Source of the DNA: Brevundimonas sp. UBA4609
Lineage (GTDB): Bacteria; Pseudomonadota; Alphaproteobacteria; Caulobacterales; Caulobacteraceae
Direction: 5' to 3'
NCBI GenBank assembly: GCA_002386585.1
Contig: DGIZ01000132.1
Coordinates: 1 to 33,927, forward strand
DNA length: 33,927 nucleotides
Below are positions 22,846-32,106 of this stretch, piece after piece. A program made the position numbers and the translations under genes. The notes beneath the pieces were generated by a model. The model was not told the DNA's origin. It did not search any database and saw only the letters and a list, made by a program, of their open reading frames with translations. Every line of letters begins with the position of its first letter. Within the stretch, counting starts at the first letter, position 1.

Positions 22846-23370
22846 CTACCTGTCGAGCTCATCGGACCGCATTTTTCGGGTCAGCTCAAACATCGCCGCC
22901 GCGAGATGTTTCTCGACCGCCTTGACGCTGACGCCCATCAGGCGCGCGATCTCAAGGTAGGTCAGTCCGTCGATGCGGTGCAACAGGAAGGCTTGGCGAC
23001 GCCGGCTGGGCATCGCGTCAATCACCTCCAGCGCCCGCCGGAGGCGTTCATTCGCCAACAGCGCACGCTCAGGGTCAGCCTCAGGGCAGGCATGATGGTC
23101 GTCCCCCTCGTCTGACCGAAAAAACCGTGTCGCCAAGGCCCGAGAGCGCAACCGATCGATCACCAGATTCCGCGCCATGCGGTACAGAAGATGCGTCGGC
23201 GCCGCGACGGGCTCACGACTCGCGAACTCGACGAGCTTGAGACACGCCTCTTGCGCCAGATCCGCCTCTTCGTCCTCGACGCGACGCGTGATGGCGCGCA
23301 GGCCTTCGGCGCCCGAGCGAAACGCTACGTCTAAGTCTTGACGGGTCGCGATTCGTGACGGCGGCTTCAC
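22846..23370 (-). CDS. fecI: FecI-type ECF RNA polymerase sigma factor
   Basis: 174 residues from the GTG at 23370, favoured because GGGGAGGG lies just upstream; a longer GTG start at 23406 is possible. Region 2 about 25-90 (LAQEACLKLVEF, THLLYRMARNLVIDRLRSRA), region 4 about 115-165 (LEVIDAMPSRRRQAFLLHRI, LTYLEIARLMGVSVKAVEKH). That ending matches FecI-like region 4. It should transcribe the receptor genes once FecR is activated. FecR starts about 60 bp downstream. Confidence 0.93.
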   Translation of the reverse strand: MKPPSRIATRQDLDVAFRSGAEGLRAITRRVEDEEADLAQEACLKLVEFASREPVAAPTHLLYRMARNLVIDRLRSRALATRFFRSDEGDDHHACPEADPERALLANERLRRALEVIDAMPSRRRQAFLLHRIDGLTYLEIARLMGVSVKAVEKHLAAAMFELTRKMRSDELDR

Positions 23371-23446
23371 CAGACCCTCCCCAGACCATCGTTCGCTCGA
23401 AGTCACTCTGGTTCAATGTTGACGAGAACGTCAACCCGGGCATGAA

Positions 23447-25616
23447 CTAGAAGCGACGCTGCAAAGTCAGCCGCACGGTTCGCCCGAGCGGGTCCTGAAC
23501 GTCACGACCGTATCCCGGAGCCGGGGTGCCGTCGCCTAGGCGCGCCTCCCGACGAGCGTCAAAGAGATTATCAATGTCGAAATTCACCTGTAGACCGCCG
23601 GCACGGCGTTGCGGGGCGTCGCTAGATTCGTTTCTCGACCCGCCCGGCATCACCTGGAAAGTCAATCGGAAGTCAACCGTCGTGAACGGCGCGATTACCA
23701 GATCATTGGGTCCATCGCTTCCCCCGACCCGCCGCGTCCTGTAGCCGTCGTGCCACTGCGCCGAGGCGTTCGCGCCCCACCGCCCACGTTGCGCATCGAT
23801 CATTACTCGGACGTTCTGCCGAGACAGCCCGCCGCCGTCCCCTTTCAGACGATCAAGTTCCGGCAGACCCTCGCTTAGCCGAACGAGACTCGATAGTTGC
23901 ACGGTGTGGTTGAGCGCGACCCGCACGACTGTCGCGCCCTGCCCGGTCTCGCCCGCCGAACGAGGAAGGTTGAAGTTCACGCCCGTGCTCAGACTCTCGA
24001 ACAAGGTCGAACTGAGGTTCATCGGACGGTAGTCGATGCTGACCAGGCGGCCATCCGAATCTCGTCGGAAGCGGTCAGGAAACGCTGCCTCGACGTCCTC
24101 GGTCAAACCCGGCAGGGCGCCGATGCCGTTAGACGCTTCCACCCTTTGATAGGTCAAGTTTCCCGAAACCGTCGAGGACGTGAACGGGCCGAGAGATGTC
24201 GTCAGCGAGAACCGCTCGGATTGAGGTGGTCTCAGGTTCGGATTGCCGCCTCGCAACGGTAGGATCTCAACCGCCTCTCCATTTCGAAAATCGAAGACGA
24301 CCAGGGGGGCGCCGTAGTATTCCGGCTCCGTCTTGACGATGTCGGCTACGTTTTCGGTTGACGAAGCCCATTCGCCGCTCAACCGAACCCCGCGGCGCGG
24401 CCCCCATGACAGGCCCCCCCGCACTTCTTCGCCGCCCCCGCCGCCGCTTTGCCGCACGCCCGCGCCCAAGGTTGCGGCAAGATCGCCGATTATCCGGCTG
24501 GGAAAGGACGTGGCGTCCGCCTTCGAGAGCGGAATCGAGACGAGCCCCTGAGTATCCTCGGATTGGGACGCGTTGTCGATGCGAACGCCGTCTCGAGCCC
24601 CTATCGAACGGCTCATCACGTGACTGGTATTGAGATTGGCCGTGAGTGCGCCGGCCGGCAGCTCAAGAAATGATCGGCGCGCGGAGCCGGTCAGGGTGAA
24701 AGCCTGAGCTTCGCTGCTGAGCTCCTGAAGCCCGCGTTCACGGTTCCAGGCCGCACGTCCGTTGAGATTGGTTTGTAAGAACCACCCAAGCGCTTGGCCG
24801 CTGACTCCGGCCGAGGCCGTGAAGCCGTCAGATGACCGATGGCTCTCAACGATCCCAGCGCCGTCCCGAACCACTGCACGACTTTCCTGTTTCTGGGCGT
24901 TAGCGCTGAATACACCCGACCAATCGCCAAAAGCTCGCGTTGCGCTAAAACTGGCCGCGGCGGATTCCGCCTGCGGCCGGATCGTCACGACGGCGCTGCC
25001 CGGTTGGCTCCCCCCGTAACCGTCACGCTCCCCCGCTCGTAGCGCTGTATCACGCGAAAGCCGTAACGCGACTTGATGGGTGTCACGGCCGGCAATGGCG
25101 GAGCGACGAAGGTCCCCAGAGAGCGACGAGCCCCCCCCCTTGTGTCGGCCGCGCCCCCACGACACGGCCATCGTAGCTCGAGAACTGAGGCTGAAGGACG
25201 AGATTGACGACCCGTTGCCCGGCATGCGCCCCGTAAATGCCGCTCGCCTCTGGCGGAAGCACCTCCGCTCGAGCCAGGGCGTCCGGCGGGAAGCCGGAGT
25301 AGGCCGAGAAGTTCGGCGTCGGCCGGCCGTTTACGAGCACCAGGGGCGGCTCACTGAGGCCCAAGGTCTCTTCCATTCTCTGCAACACCTCATCGATACT
25401 CCATGCGTGGAGCGCATCTATATCGGTCTCGTCCAGCTCGATTTCCGGTGGCGTGATCGCCGCGCCACGCCGGCCGAACACCTCGACATCATCAACCTGG
25501 ACGGGTTCGTCCAAATTCTGAACCGCAGTTTGCTCTGGAGGCGCAGTCTGGGTCGGTATACCCGCCACGCCGCCATGATCGATGGCGAAAGCGGTGATAA
25601 GTGGCAGCCACACCAT
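23447..25616 (-). pseudogene. TonB-dependent receptor-like gene broken by a frameshift in a 9-G tract
   Basis: Two frames make one protein of about 720 residues. The first (25616 down to the tract) has a short signal, PEIELDETDIDALHAW, and a plug region (LPPEASGIYGAHAGQRVVNL, PPLVLVNGRPTPNFSAY). It runs out of frame after ARPTQGGG. The second frame continues with GSSLSGDLRRSAIAG and a barrel ending in VRLTLQRRF with terminal Phe. The shift falls at nine C on the plus strand (25131-25139); eight would restore the frame. It could be decay, reversible slippage, or a sequence error. The ATG at 25616 has GAGAGGGAT upstream. It precedes fecI on the same strand. Confidence 0.85.
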
Positions 25617-26095
25617 ATCCCTCTCGCCCCCTCTAAGATGCGTAGGTCGAGCTTTTCGTCATGCCTGGATCAAAGGTCGACCTGAACCTAACATTCCTAA
25701 TGCATAGACCAAATTTGGCCGGACAAGGCGGAACTGATTGCGCTTTTACCAACACCGTTAATAGAAAAACTTCCACGACATACCGCCCCGGATTGAATTG
25801 CGCTAGTATTCCTTCTCCAACTTTCGGACCGACCAGCCAGTACATGGGAGGTTTGACATGCCGCCAATAAGGCACGTTCGGATCCTAATATGCTGCGAAT
25901 TACTCTTCGGATGGATCGCTTGGGACCGACAGTCGGACAGTGTACGGCTGGGATAAGAAAGTCAGATTAGCAAAACTCTTCTAGAAGATTTCTCCTCCCT
26001 ATCCGCCAAGAATGACCTAGACTCGGCTGCTGCGCGCCAGGAGCGATCATTCAGACCACGCCGTAAACGCGATGTTGGGCCTGTAAGCTGGAAGG
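25617..26095. other. Gap upstream of the broken receptor gene, no convincing gene
   Basis: Only short frames of unlike composition. The stretch is AT-richer than the neighbouring genes and should hold the leftward receptor promoter near 25640-25700. No clear sigma-box is certain. Confidence 0.5.
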
Positions 26096-26140
26096 CCGCT
26101 TTCGGGTGCGATATCTACTTCGCAAACCGACCCGTTGCGG
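26096..26140 (+). repeat. Degenerate intergenic repeat, copy A
   Basis: Shares CCGCTTT-CGGGTG near its start and CGACCCGTTGCGG at its end with copy B at 26679-26725, in the same order, strand and spacing (45 versus 47 bp). It lies just upstream of the small membrane-protein gene at 26206. Confidence 0.65.
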
Positions 26141-26205
26141 ACATTGGCGTTTGCGAAGACAGTCTCCACCGAATTTGATGTTCGAGGCGGCTGTTGGGGG
26201 CAGGT

Positions 26206-26619
26206 GTGCGGATATTTCTCTGGCTGATAGCGGCAGCTCTTCTCGTTGTAGGCTCCACCGCTGCATGGGTGGCGTGGTGGCCTCACAGTGACCTCACGAA
26301 AGCTGGACTAAACACAGAAGTCGGCGAACTGACATCTGGGAGCAGGTTTGGGTTGCGTCCAGGTATGCCTTGGCGGGAAGCCGACCAAATCATTCGATCT
26401 CAGTTCGAACCGGTGTTTGTATTGTGGTGGGTTGGCACTGAAGAAGAGAAGGCTCGTGGCGCGGGCAAAACCTCATGGTCTCCGGTACTATCCGGACAAA
26501 GCGAAGTCTCTTATCGTGACAGGTCGTGGAGAAATGGCGTGATAACTCTTCGCCTGCACGATGGTGTCGTAACAGAGGTGCGTTGGTGGTACGGTGGGCC
26601 CTTCTATATTGACCTTTAG
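26206..26619 (+). CDS. Small membrane-anchored protein of unknown function
   Basis: 137 residues from the GTG at 26206 with GGGGG 5 nt upstream; a TTG at 26194 is an alternative. One N-terminal membrane helix (about 2-25, IFLWLIAAALLVVGSTA), then a soluble part with SRFGLRPGMPWREADQIIRS (about 45-64), which recalls the G-M-x-x-x-E-x short repeats of envelope proteins, and YRDRSWRNGVITLRLHDG followed by VVTEVRWWYGG at the end. The family is not recognised. It is flanked on both sides by repeat copies A and B. Confidence 0.65.
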   Translation: MRIFLWLIAAALLVVGSTAAWVAWWPHSDLTKAGLNTEVGELTSGSRFGLRPGMPWREADQIIRSQFEPVFVLWWVGTEEEKARGAGKTSWSPVLSGQSEVSYRDRSWRNGVITLRLHDGVVTEVRWWYGGPFYIDL

Positions 26620-26678
26620 AGGTCGTGCGGCACCATCGATGACGTCCGCTTTCCACCCTTAGCTGATTTTGACGCTGA

Positions 26679-26725
26679 CCGCTTTCCGGGTGCCGAAGTC
26701 CAGGAACGAAAACGACCCGTTGCGG
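26679..26725 (+). repeat. Degenerate intergenic repeat, copy B
   Basis: About 47 bp aligning to copy A (26096-26140). It contains the same CCGCTTTCCGGGTGCCGAA and GACCCGTTGCGG blocks, and its end forms a small GACCCG-TTG-CGGGTC hairpin (26714-26728). The nearby GTCCGCTTTCCACCC (26644-26658) resembles a dispersed element common in alphaproteobacterial intergenic DNA. Confidence 0.65.
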
Positions 26726-26755
26726 GTCTTCCGGTTTCCATCGCATTCTCCCGCG

Positions 26756-27244
26756 ATGGACTCCTTAGCGACAGGACGGCCCGGAAAGTCTCCCGCTGTC
26801 GCAATCAGACAGTCGGTGCTCGCAACTCTGATTTTCATGGTTGCGGGTCCGATTGTTGGTTCGGTCTTATTGGTCGGCCCCTCCCTGACCATGGTTGGCT
26901 TGTTTCTCGGCGCGACTCCATTCGTTTATGTGGCAGGTCTTGTGCCTGCTACGGTCACCGGCGCCGTGGCCGCAGTGACTGCACTTTACGGTCGTTTATG
27001 GTTGTATCTGCTGGCAACCATGTTCTGCGGCGGCCTCAGCACGGTGAGTATGCTTGCGACCGCGCGGCCCGGACACTTCTTTTGGAAGCTCGCTGGTGTC
27101 GGCATGACGGCCGCCGCAATTTGCGCGGTCGTATGCATTCCAATAGTGGGCTTAAGGCTGCATCTCCCTCCATCATGGGCGTATCGATTTAGAGCCCTGG
27201 ACCCCGTTTATGTCCTGCTGGCCGCATTGGGCGCGGCATCCTGA
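26756..27244 (+). CDS. Polytopic small membrane protein of unknown function
   Basis: 162 residues from the ATG at 26756. A longer start at 26669 would read through repeat copy B and is unlikely. Four to five hydrophobic segments are visible (about 20-45, 48-72, 75-95, 108-130 and the C-terminus), with few charged residues. No recognised family or motif. No strong Shine-Dalgarno. Confidence 0.5.
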   Translation: MDSLATGRPGKSPAVAIRQSVLATLIFMVAGPIVGSVLLVGPSLTMVGLFLGATPFVYVAGLVPATVTGAVAAVTALYGRLWLYLLATMFCGGLSTVSMLATARPGHFFWKLAGVGMTAAAICAVVCIPIVGLRLHLPPSWAYRFRALDPVYVLLAALGAAS

Positions 27245-27445
27245 TTTCTTTTGGCTTGGATCATCGCAATGATCCTCAGCTAGGCGGCCAAGATTCGCTT
27301 CCCACCCGCCCCTGGCGTTTCAGATGTCAGCTTCTGGGGTCAGGGATTGCGTTCAACCGAAACGACCGGTGGGCGCCAGGAGCGGACATAGGGACCTAGC
27401 CTGGAAACTGACATTCACGTCTCACAGATCGCCCTTCAGCTTTGG
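27245..27445. other. Spacer with a third repeat-like relic
   Basis: Contains CGCTTCCCACCC and, further on, AACGACCGGTGGGCGCC and GAGCGGACATAGG, pieces like those of copies A and B but more diverged. No gene seen. It ends at the arsR promoter. Confidence 0.4.
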
Positions 27446-27483
27446 TTGACGACATCCATAATTCTATTATCTTGGAATTATGG
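27446..27483 (+). promoter_or_regulatory. arsR promoter and ArsR-type operator, probably leaderless
   Basis: -35 TTGACG (27446-27451) and -10 TATCTT (27468-27473) are 16 nt apart, placing +1 at or near the A of the arsR ATG (27480). A perfect 9-bp inverted repeat, CCATAATTC (27456-27464) and GAATTATGG (27475-27483), spans the -10 and includes the start codon. Bound ArsR would block polymerase directly. Confidence 0.72.
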
Positions 27484-27815
27484 AATTAGAGTCCGCTATC
27501 CTTGCTCTCGCCGCCCTGGCGCAGTCCACCCGCCTCGAGACTTTCCGCCTGCTGGTCCGGCATGAGCCTGAGGGCCTGCCCGCCGGCGAGATCGCCGACG
27601 CCCTCGCCGTACCCGCCAACACCCTGTCGGCGCACCTCGGGGTTCTGTCCCGCGCCGGTCTGATCAGTTCCGAGCGTCGCAGCCGGTCAATCATCTACCG
27701 CGCGGACCTGGGCCGCCTTCAGGCGCTGGTTCTGTTCCTCCTGAAGGACTGCTGCCAGAGCAGCGCTGAACTGTGCGAGCCGCTGCTGGCCGAACTCGCG
27801 CCTTGCCGTGCCTGA
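27480..27815 (+). CDS. arsR: Arsenic-responsive repressor ArsR
   Basis: 111 residues. A winged HTH covers about 15-80 (STRLETFRLL, AGEIADALAVPANTLSAHLG, GLISSERRSRSIIYR). The C-terminal cysteines Cys91, Cys92 and Cys99 (DCCQSSAELC) match the As(III)-binding triad placement of the Acidithiobacillus ferrooxidans-type ArsR (Cys95/96/102) rather than the helix-alpha3 CVC type. The ATG lies inside its own operator and no Shine-Dalgarno precedes it, fitting a leaderless mRNA. It heads the ars operon. Confidence 0.95.
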   Translation: MELESAILALAALAQSTRLETFRLLVRHEPEGLPAGEIADALAVPANTLSAHLGVLSRAGLISSERRSRSIIYRADLGRLQALVLFLLKDCCQSSAELCEPLLAELAPCRA

Positions 27816-27822
27816 GGAGATC

Positions 27823-28245
27823 ATGGACGTTGTCATCTATCACAACCCCGCCTGCGGGACGTCGCGCAACGCTCTGGCCCTGATCCGTCATGTCGGGATC
27901 GAGCCGCACGTCATCGAGTATCTCAAGACGCGGCCCAGCCGCGCCATGATCCTGGGGCTGGTTGAGCGGATGGGCGTGCCGCTGCGCAGCCTGCTGCGCG
28001 AGAAGGGCACGCCCTTCGCCGAATTGGGGCTTGGCGATGCCGACCTGACGGACGATCAACTGCTGGAGGCCATCGAAGGCCATCCGGTTCTGCTGAACCG
28101 TCCCATCGTCGTGTCCCCGCTGGGCGTGAAGCTGTGCAGGCCGTCCGAGGCGGTTCTGGACCTCCTGCCGTCCGAGGGTCTGAAGCCTTTCACCAAGGAG
28201 GACGGCGAAGTCGTCATCGACGCCGAGGGCCGGAGGGTCCGCTGA
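27823..28245 (+). CDS. arsC: Arsenate reductase ArsC (glutaredoxin type)
   Basis: 140 residues from the ATG at 27823 with GAGGAG just upstream. The active-site [12 protein letters not shown] places Cys11 in the same position as the Escherichia coli plasmid enzyme's Cys12. [17 protein letters not shown] supplies conserved arginines (about Arg92 and Arg104). It reduces As(V) to As(III) using glutathione/glutaredoxin. It begins 7 nt after the arsR stop, and its stop overlaps the acr3 ATG (TGATG). Confidence 0.96.
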   Translation: MDVVIYHNPACGTSRNALALIRHVGIEPHVIEYLKTRPSRAMILGLVERMGVPLRSLLREKGTPFAELGLGDADLTDDQLLEAIEGHPVLLNRPIVVSPLGVKLCRPSEAVLDLLPSEGLKPFTKEDGEVVIDAEGRRVR

Positions 28246-29330
28246 TGGTCCACGCCGTGATCGCTGAACAGCCGAAGCGCCGCCTCTCCTTCCTGGACCG
28301 GTGGCTGACGTTGTGGATTTTCGCGGCCATGGCGCTGGGGGTGCTGCTCGGCGCGGTCGCGCCGGGGCTTCCCGGCTGGATCGACGGCCTGTCGGTCGGG
28401 ACGACCAACATACCCATCGCCATCGGCCTGATCCTGATGATGTATCCGCCGCTGGCGCGGGTGAAGTACGAGGAACTGCCGCGCGTCTTCGCCGACAAGC
28501 GCGTGCTGCTGCTGTCCCTGTTCCAGAACTGGGTGCTGGGGCCGGTGTTGATGTTCGCCCTGGCGGTCATCTTCCTGCGCGACCAGCCGGAATACATGAC
28601 CGGCGTCATCCTGATCGGTCTGGCCCGCTGCATCGCCATGGTGCTGGTCTGGAACCAGTTGGCGCGTGGCGACAACCAGTATGTGGCGGGTCTGGTCGCC
28701 TTCAACTCGATCTTCCAGATCGCCTTCTTCAGCCTCTACGCCTGGCTTTTCCTGACCGTTCTGCCGCCGCTGTTCGGACTGGAGAGCAGCGTGGTCGACG
28801 TCAGCGTCTGGACCATCGCCGGCGCAGTTCTGGTCTATCTGGGCCTGCCCTTCCTCGGCGGCTTCCTGACTCGGCGCACTCTGGTCGCGAGGAAAGGGAA
28901 CGACTGGTACGAGGCGCGCTTCCTACCGCGCATCGCGTCGATCACCCTGATCGCCCTGCTGTTCACCATCGTCGCCATGTTCAGCCTCAAGGGCGGCGAG
29001 GTGGTCGCCCTGCCGCTGGACGCGCTGCGCATCGCCATCCCGCTGACGATCTACTTCTTCGTCATGTTCGTGGTCAGCTTCCTGATGGGGCGGCTGATCG
29101 AGGCGGACTATCCGCGCACCACAGCACTGGCATTCACCGCCGCCTCCAACAATTTCGAACTTGCGATCGCCGTCGCCATCGCGGCTTTCGGTCTGGCCTC
29201 GCCGGTCGCCTTCGCAGCGGTCATCGGCCCGCTGGTCGAGGTGCCGGTGCTGATCCTGCTGGTGTCGGTCGCCCTGTGGCTGGGCCGCCGCTACTTCCCC
29301 GCGACCGCCCCGAAGAAGGATGTCTGCTGA
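28245..29330 (+). CDS. acr3: Arsenite efflux permease Acr3
   Basis: 361 residues with about ten membrane segments. The start is the ATG overlapping the arsC stop, with GGAGGG 8 nt upstream. The signature [11 protein letters not shown] places the essential Cys at 129, and [13 protein letters not shown] near the C-terminus holds the conserved Glu. It is of the ACR3 (BASS superfamily) type, not ArsB. It exports As(III) produced by ArsC across the inner membrane. Confidence 0.96.
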   Translation: MVHAVIAEQPKRRLSFLDRWLTLWIFAAMALGVLLGAVAPGLPGWIDGLSVGTTNIPIAIGLILMMYPPLARVKYEELPRVFADKRVLLLSLFQNWVLGPVLMFALAVIFLRDQPEYMTGVILIGLARCIAMVLVWNQLARGDNQYVAGLVAFNSIFQIAFFSLYAWLFLTVLPPLFGLESSVVDVSVWTIAGAVLVYLGLPFLGGFLTRRTLVARKGNDWYEARFLPRIASITLIALLFTIVAMFSLKGGEVVALPLDALRIAIPLTIYFFVMFVVSFLMGRLIEADYPRTTALAFTAASNNFELAIAVAIAAFGLASPVAFAAVIGPLVEVPVLILLVSVALWLGRRYFPATAPKKDVC

Positions 29331-29770
29331 TGGCCTTCAACGCTGTGGAGCTACCTGAGCCCACGGCCGACCTGATCACCGCGCTGGAATCGGCCGGCCT
29401 GCCAACGGACGACCTCAGTGAACCCGGACGGCGCTTCTACCGCTTCGAAGATGGCGAGGGGCTGATCGGCTATGGCGGACTGGAGCGGGTCGGACCCGAC
29501 GCCCTGATCCGCTCCATCGTCGTTCCTGACAGACGTCGTGGCGGCGGTCACGGTGGGGTGATCCTGTCCTGGCTCGAAGCTGAAGCCGCCGGGCAAGGGG
29601 CTGACGGTCTTTATCTGCTCACGACCTCGGCCGCCCCCTTCTTCCGGCGGCACGGTTACTCGGTCGCCCTTCGGTCAACCGCGCCGTCCGCCATCGCCGC
29701 CTCCCGGCAGTTCAGCGGCCTATGCCCGGCCTCGGCGGCCTTCATGTTCAAGGAATTGCGCCCCCAATGA
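29330..29770 (+). CDS. arsN2: ArsN2-type GNAT acetyltransferase
   Basis: 146 residues; the ATG shares one base with the acr3 stop (TGATG). GNAT fold is visible: [19 protein letters not shown] (about 44-62) with the acetyl-CoA loop RRRGGGHGG (about 65-73) and a C-terminal [20 protein letters not shown]. ArsN proteins in ars operons acetylate amino groups of organoarsenicals such as the antibiotic arsinothricin; the exact substrate of ArsN2 is not certain. Its stop overlaps the arsH ATG (ATGA). Confidence 0.88.
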   Translation: MAFNAVELPEPTADLITALESAGLPTDDLSEPGRRFYRFEDGEGLIGYGGLERVGPDALIRSIVVPDRRRGGGHGGVILSWLEAEAAGQGADGLYLLTTSAAPFFRRHGYSVALRSTAPSAIAASRQFSGLCPASAAFMFKELRPQ

Positions 29771-30531
29771 CCCGTCTGCGCGACCTGCCCGATCCCGATC
29801 ACCTGCCTGCGCTCGACCCGGCTTACCTGTCCAGCCGCCCCGCGCTGGGCCTCGGCCCGAACGACCATCCGCCGCGCATCCTGCTGCTCTACGGCTCGCT
29901 GCGGGATCGGTCCTATTCCCGGCTATGCGTCGAGGAGGCCGCGCGCCTGCTGCGCTTCATGGGCTGCGAGACCCGCATCTTCGATCCGTCCGACCTGCCG
30001 CTGACCGATCAGGTCGACTACGACGACCACCCCGCCGTCCATGAACTGCGCGAACATGCCCTGTGGTCGGAAGGCATGGTCTGGAGCAGCCCGGAACGCC
30101 ACGGCCAGATTTCCGGGATCATGAAACTGCAAATCGACCACCTTCCGCTCAACATGGGCGGGATGCGTCCGACCCAGGGCCGCACCCTGGCGGTCATGCA
30201 GGTCTCAGGCGGCTCGCAGAGTTTCAACGCCGTCAACACCCTGCGGCTGCTCGGCCGCTGGATGCGGATGATCACCATCCCTAACCAGTCCAGCGTCGCC
30301 AAAGCCTTCATGGAGTTCGACGACGACGGCCGCATGAAGCCATCCAGCTACTACGACCGCATTGTCGACGTGATGGAGGAACTGGTGCGCTTCACCGTCC
30401 TGACCCGCACGCATTCGGGCCAGCTGGTGGATCGCTATTCCGAGCGGAAGGCGTCAGGCGTGCCGGTCGATGCAGCCAACGACCTGTCGGCCATTGCAAT
30501 CCGGTCGCGCTCAAAGGGACACACAACGTGA
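29767..30531 (+). CDS. arsH: ArsH NADPH-dependent FMN oxidoreductase
   Basis: 254 residues from the ATG that overlaps the arsN2 stop; residues before [14 protein letters not shown] are not part of it. The FMN-binding [20 protein letters not shown] lies about 39-58, with [20 protein letters not shown] (about 114-133) typical of ArsH. ArsH oxidises trivalent methyl and aromatic arsenicals to less toxic pentavalent forms. Its stop overlaps the GTG of the next gene (GTGA). Confidence 0.95.
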   Translation: MTRLRDLPDPDHLPALDPAYLSSRPALGLGPNDHPPRILLLYGSLRDRSYSRLCVEEAARLLRFMGCETRIFDPSDLPLTDQVDYDDHPAVHELREHALWSEGMVWSSPERHGQISGIMKLQIDHLPLNMGGMRPTQGRTLAVMQVSGGSQSFNAVNTLRLLGRWMRMITIPNQSSVAKAFMEFDDDGRMKPSSYYDRIVDVMEELVRFTVLTRTHSGQLVDRYSERKASGVPVDAANDLSAIAIRSRSKGHTT

Positions 30532-31604
30532 AAGTGGCGGGCCAGTCCAACGACGCTCAGGTGGATGTCATAGTTATTGGCGGCGGACAGGCCGGCTTGG
30601 CGACGGCCTATTATTTGCGCCGAGCAGGTTTGAAATATGTGGTGCTCGATGCGGGGCAGAAGCCGGGCGGCGCGTGGCGCCACGGCTGGGATTCGCTCAG
30701 GTTGTTTTCGCCGAGCAGTTGGAGTTCGCTACCCGGTTGGCCGATGCCGGCCAAGCCGGGCGTTGACTACCCGACCCGTGACGACGTGATAGATTATCTC
30801 ACTGCCTATGAGCACCGCTATCAGCTTCCCATCGAGCGTCCCGTCCAGGTCCGCGCCGTCAATGCCATCGAAGGTGGACTGGAAGTCGTCACTGACCAAA
30901 GGACGCGCAGGGCCGACATGGTCGTCAGCGCGACCGGCACCTGGTCCCATCCTTTCGTGCCTGAATACCCCGGACGGTCTGAGTTCGGCGGTGTCCAATT
31001 GCACTCGGCGCAGTACAAGACGCCTGTGGCGTTCGCCGGCAAGCGCGTCCTCGTGATCGGCGGCGGGAATTCCGGCGCCCAGATCATGGCCGAGGTCTCG
31101 CTTGTAGCCGACGCGACCTGGGTGACGACCACCGAACCGCTGTTCCTACCAGATGACGTCGATGGCCGAGTCCTGTTTCAGCGCGCCACCGACCGATGGA
31201 AGGCCCAGTTGGAAGGACGTGCCGTCGATGCGCCTATTGGCGGGTTGGGCGACATCGTTGCCATCCCCAGCGTCAGGGCGGCGCGGACCCGCGGAGCCCT
31301 CAACAGTTGTCGGCCGTTCGTCGCATTCCATAGGGATGGCGTTACTTGGCCTGACGGCAGGGACGAACCGATTGACGCGATAATCTGGTGCACCGGCTTC
31401 CGCCCGGCCCTGGACCACCTTCGCCCGCTCGGCGTCGTGGAGGCGGACGGACGCGTCGCGGTCAAGAACAACCGATCAAAGCGGCAGCCCCGTCTCTGGC
31501 TCATGGGCTACGGCGACTGGACCGGAGCCGCCTCGGCCACCATCGTCGGAGTGACGCGGACCGCCAGAGATATGGTGGCCAGGATACAACAAGCTGCGTA
31601 CTGA
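30528..31604 (+). CDS. arsO: ArsO-like flavin monooxygenase
   Basis: 358 residues from a GTG overlapping the arsH stop. FAD motif [20 protein letters not shown] (about 13-32), GGAWRHGW, and an NAD(P)H motif [17 protein letters not shown] (about 170-186), followed by [17 protein letters not shown] and a C-terminal [15 protein letters not shown]. This is the NAD(P)-binding flavin monooxygenase found at the end of many ars operons and named ArsO. The reaction is not established. It is the last gene of the six-gene operon. Confidence 0.9.
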   Translation: MKVAGQSNDAQVDVIVIGGGQAGLATAYYLRRAGLKYVVLDAGQKPGGAWRHGWDSLRLFSPSSWSSLPGWPMPAKPGVDYPTRDDVIDYLTAYEHRYQLPIERPVQVRAVNAIEGGLEVVTDQRTRRADMVVSATGTWSHPFVPEYPGRSEFGGVQLHSAQYKTPVAFAGKRVLVIGGGNSGAQIMAEVSLVADATWVTTTEPLFLPDDVDGRVLFQRATDRWKAQLEGRAVDAPIGGLGDIVAIPSVRAARTRGALNSCRPFVAFHRDGVTWPDGRDEPIDAIIWCTGFRPALDHLRPLGVVEADGRVAVKNNRSKRQPRLWLMGYGDWTGAASATIVGVTRTARDMVARIQQAAY

Positions 31605-31702
31605 AGTTTCAGGTCGAGGTCATCAGCATGAATGCCGCCGGCCAGCCGTGGTGGATCGGGTCGGCCTACATGAGCCATCTTCCTGTCGGGCTATCGCATT
31701 GC

Positions 31703-32074
31703 TTAATCGACGCAGATGGGAACGCGGCTCATCGTCATCGCTCCGCCACCGAACCCTGGTGTTGCGCGATTGACCCAGCGGACGTTTCGGCAGTTTTCGG
31801 TGCCGTCGCGCGACCTTGTCCTAGCTTGAGGCCGGGATTCGCCCCGCGCTCTGCGCGCCTGCTCGTCCAGCCAGCGATCTGCACTGGATTGGCCGTCTTG
31901 GAGTAGACGGCGCCGATACTCCCTCCTGTTCTGCGACCATACAGCCTGGCGTTCTGCAATGCTGAGAGTGCGCTCCGATGTCGGCGCCGAGGCGCCTCGG
32001 GGTTGCGAATAAGCTGGATAGGACGTGGTGAGGGCGATCAGCGCCAGAGCTGCCGGTACTATTCTCTTTGTCAC
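31703..32074 (-). CDS. Small secreted basic protein, unknown
   Basis: 123 residues from a GTG at 32074; AGGAG lies 10-14 nt upstream on the coding strand. A signal peptide (about 1-23, ending AYSQ) precedes an Arg/Gln-rich mature part (AERQAVWSQNRREYRRRLLQ, WLDEQARRARGE) and two cysteines near the end (NCRNVRW and VPICVD) that may pair. No family recognised. Convergent with the ars operon; about 98 bp separates the stop codons. Confidence 0.62.
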   Translation of the reverse strand: MTKRIVPAALALIALTTSYPAYSQPRGASAPTSERTLSIAERQAVWSQNRREYRRRLLQDGQSSADRWLDEQARRARGESRPQARTRSRDGTENCRNVRWVNRATPGFGGGAMTMSRVPICVD

Positions 32075-32106
32075 GATTTACGCTCTCCTATCTTGCGACG
32101 TACAAG

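Noticed and set aside
26669..26755. Upstream TTG start for the membrane protein
   Set aside because: It would translate repeat copy B, which is found elsewhere as non-coding DNA.
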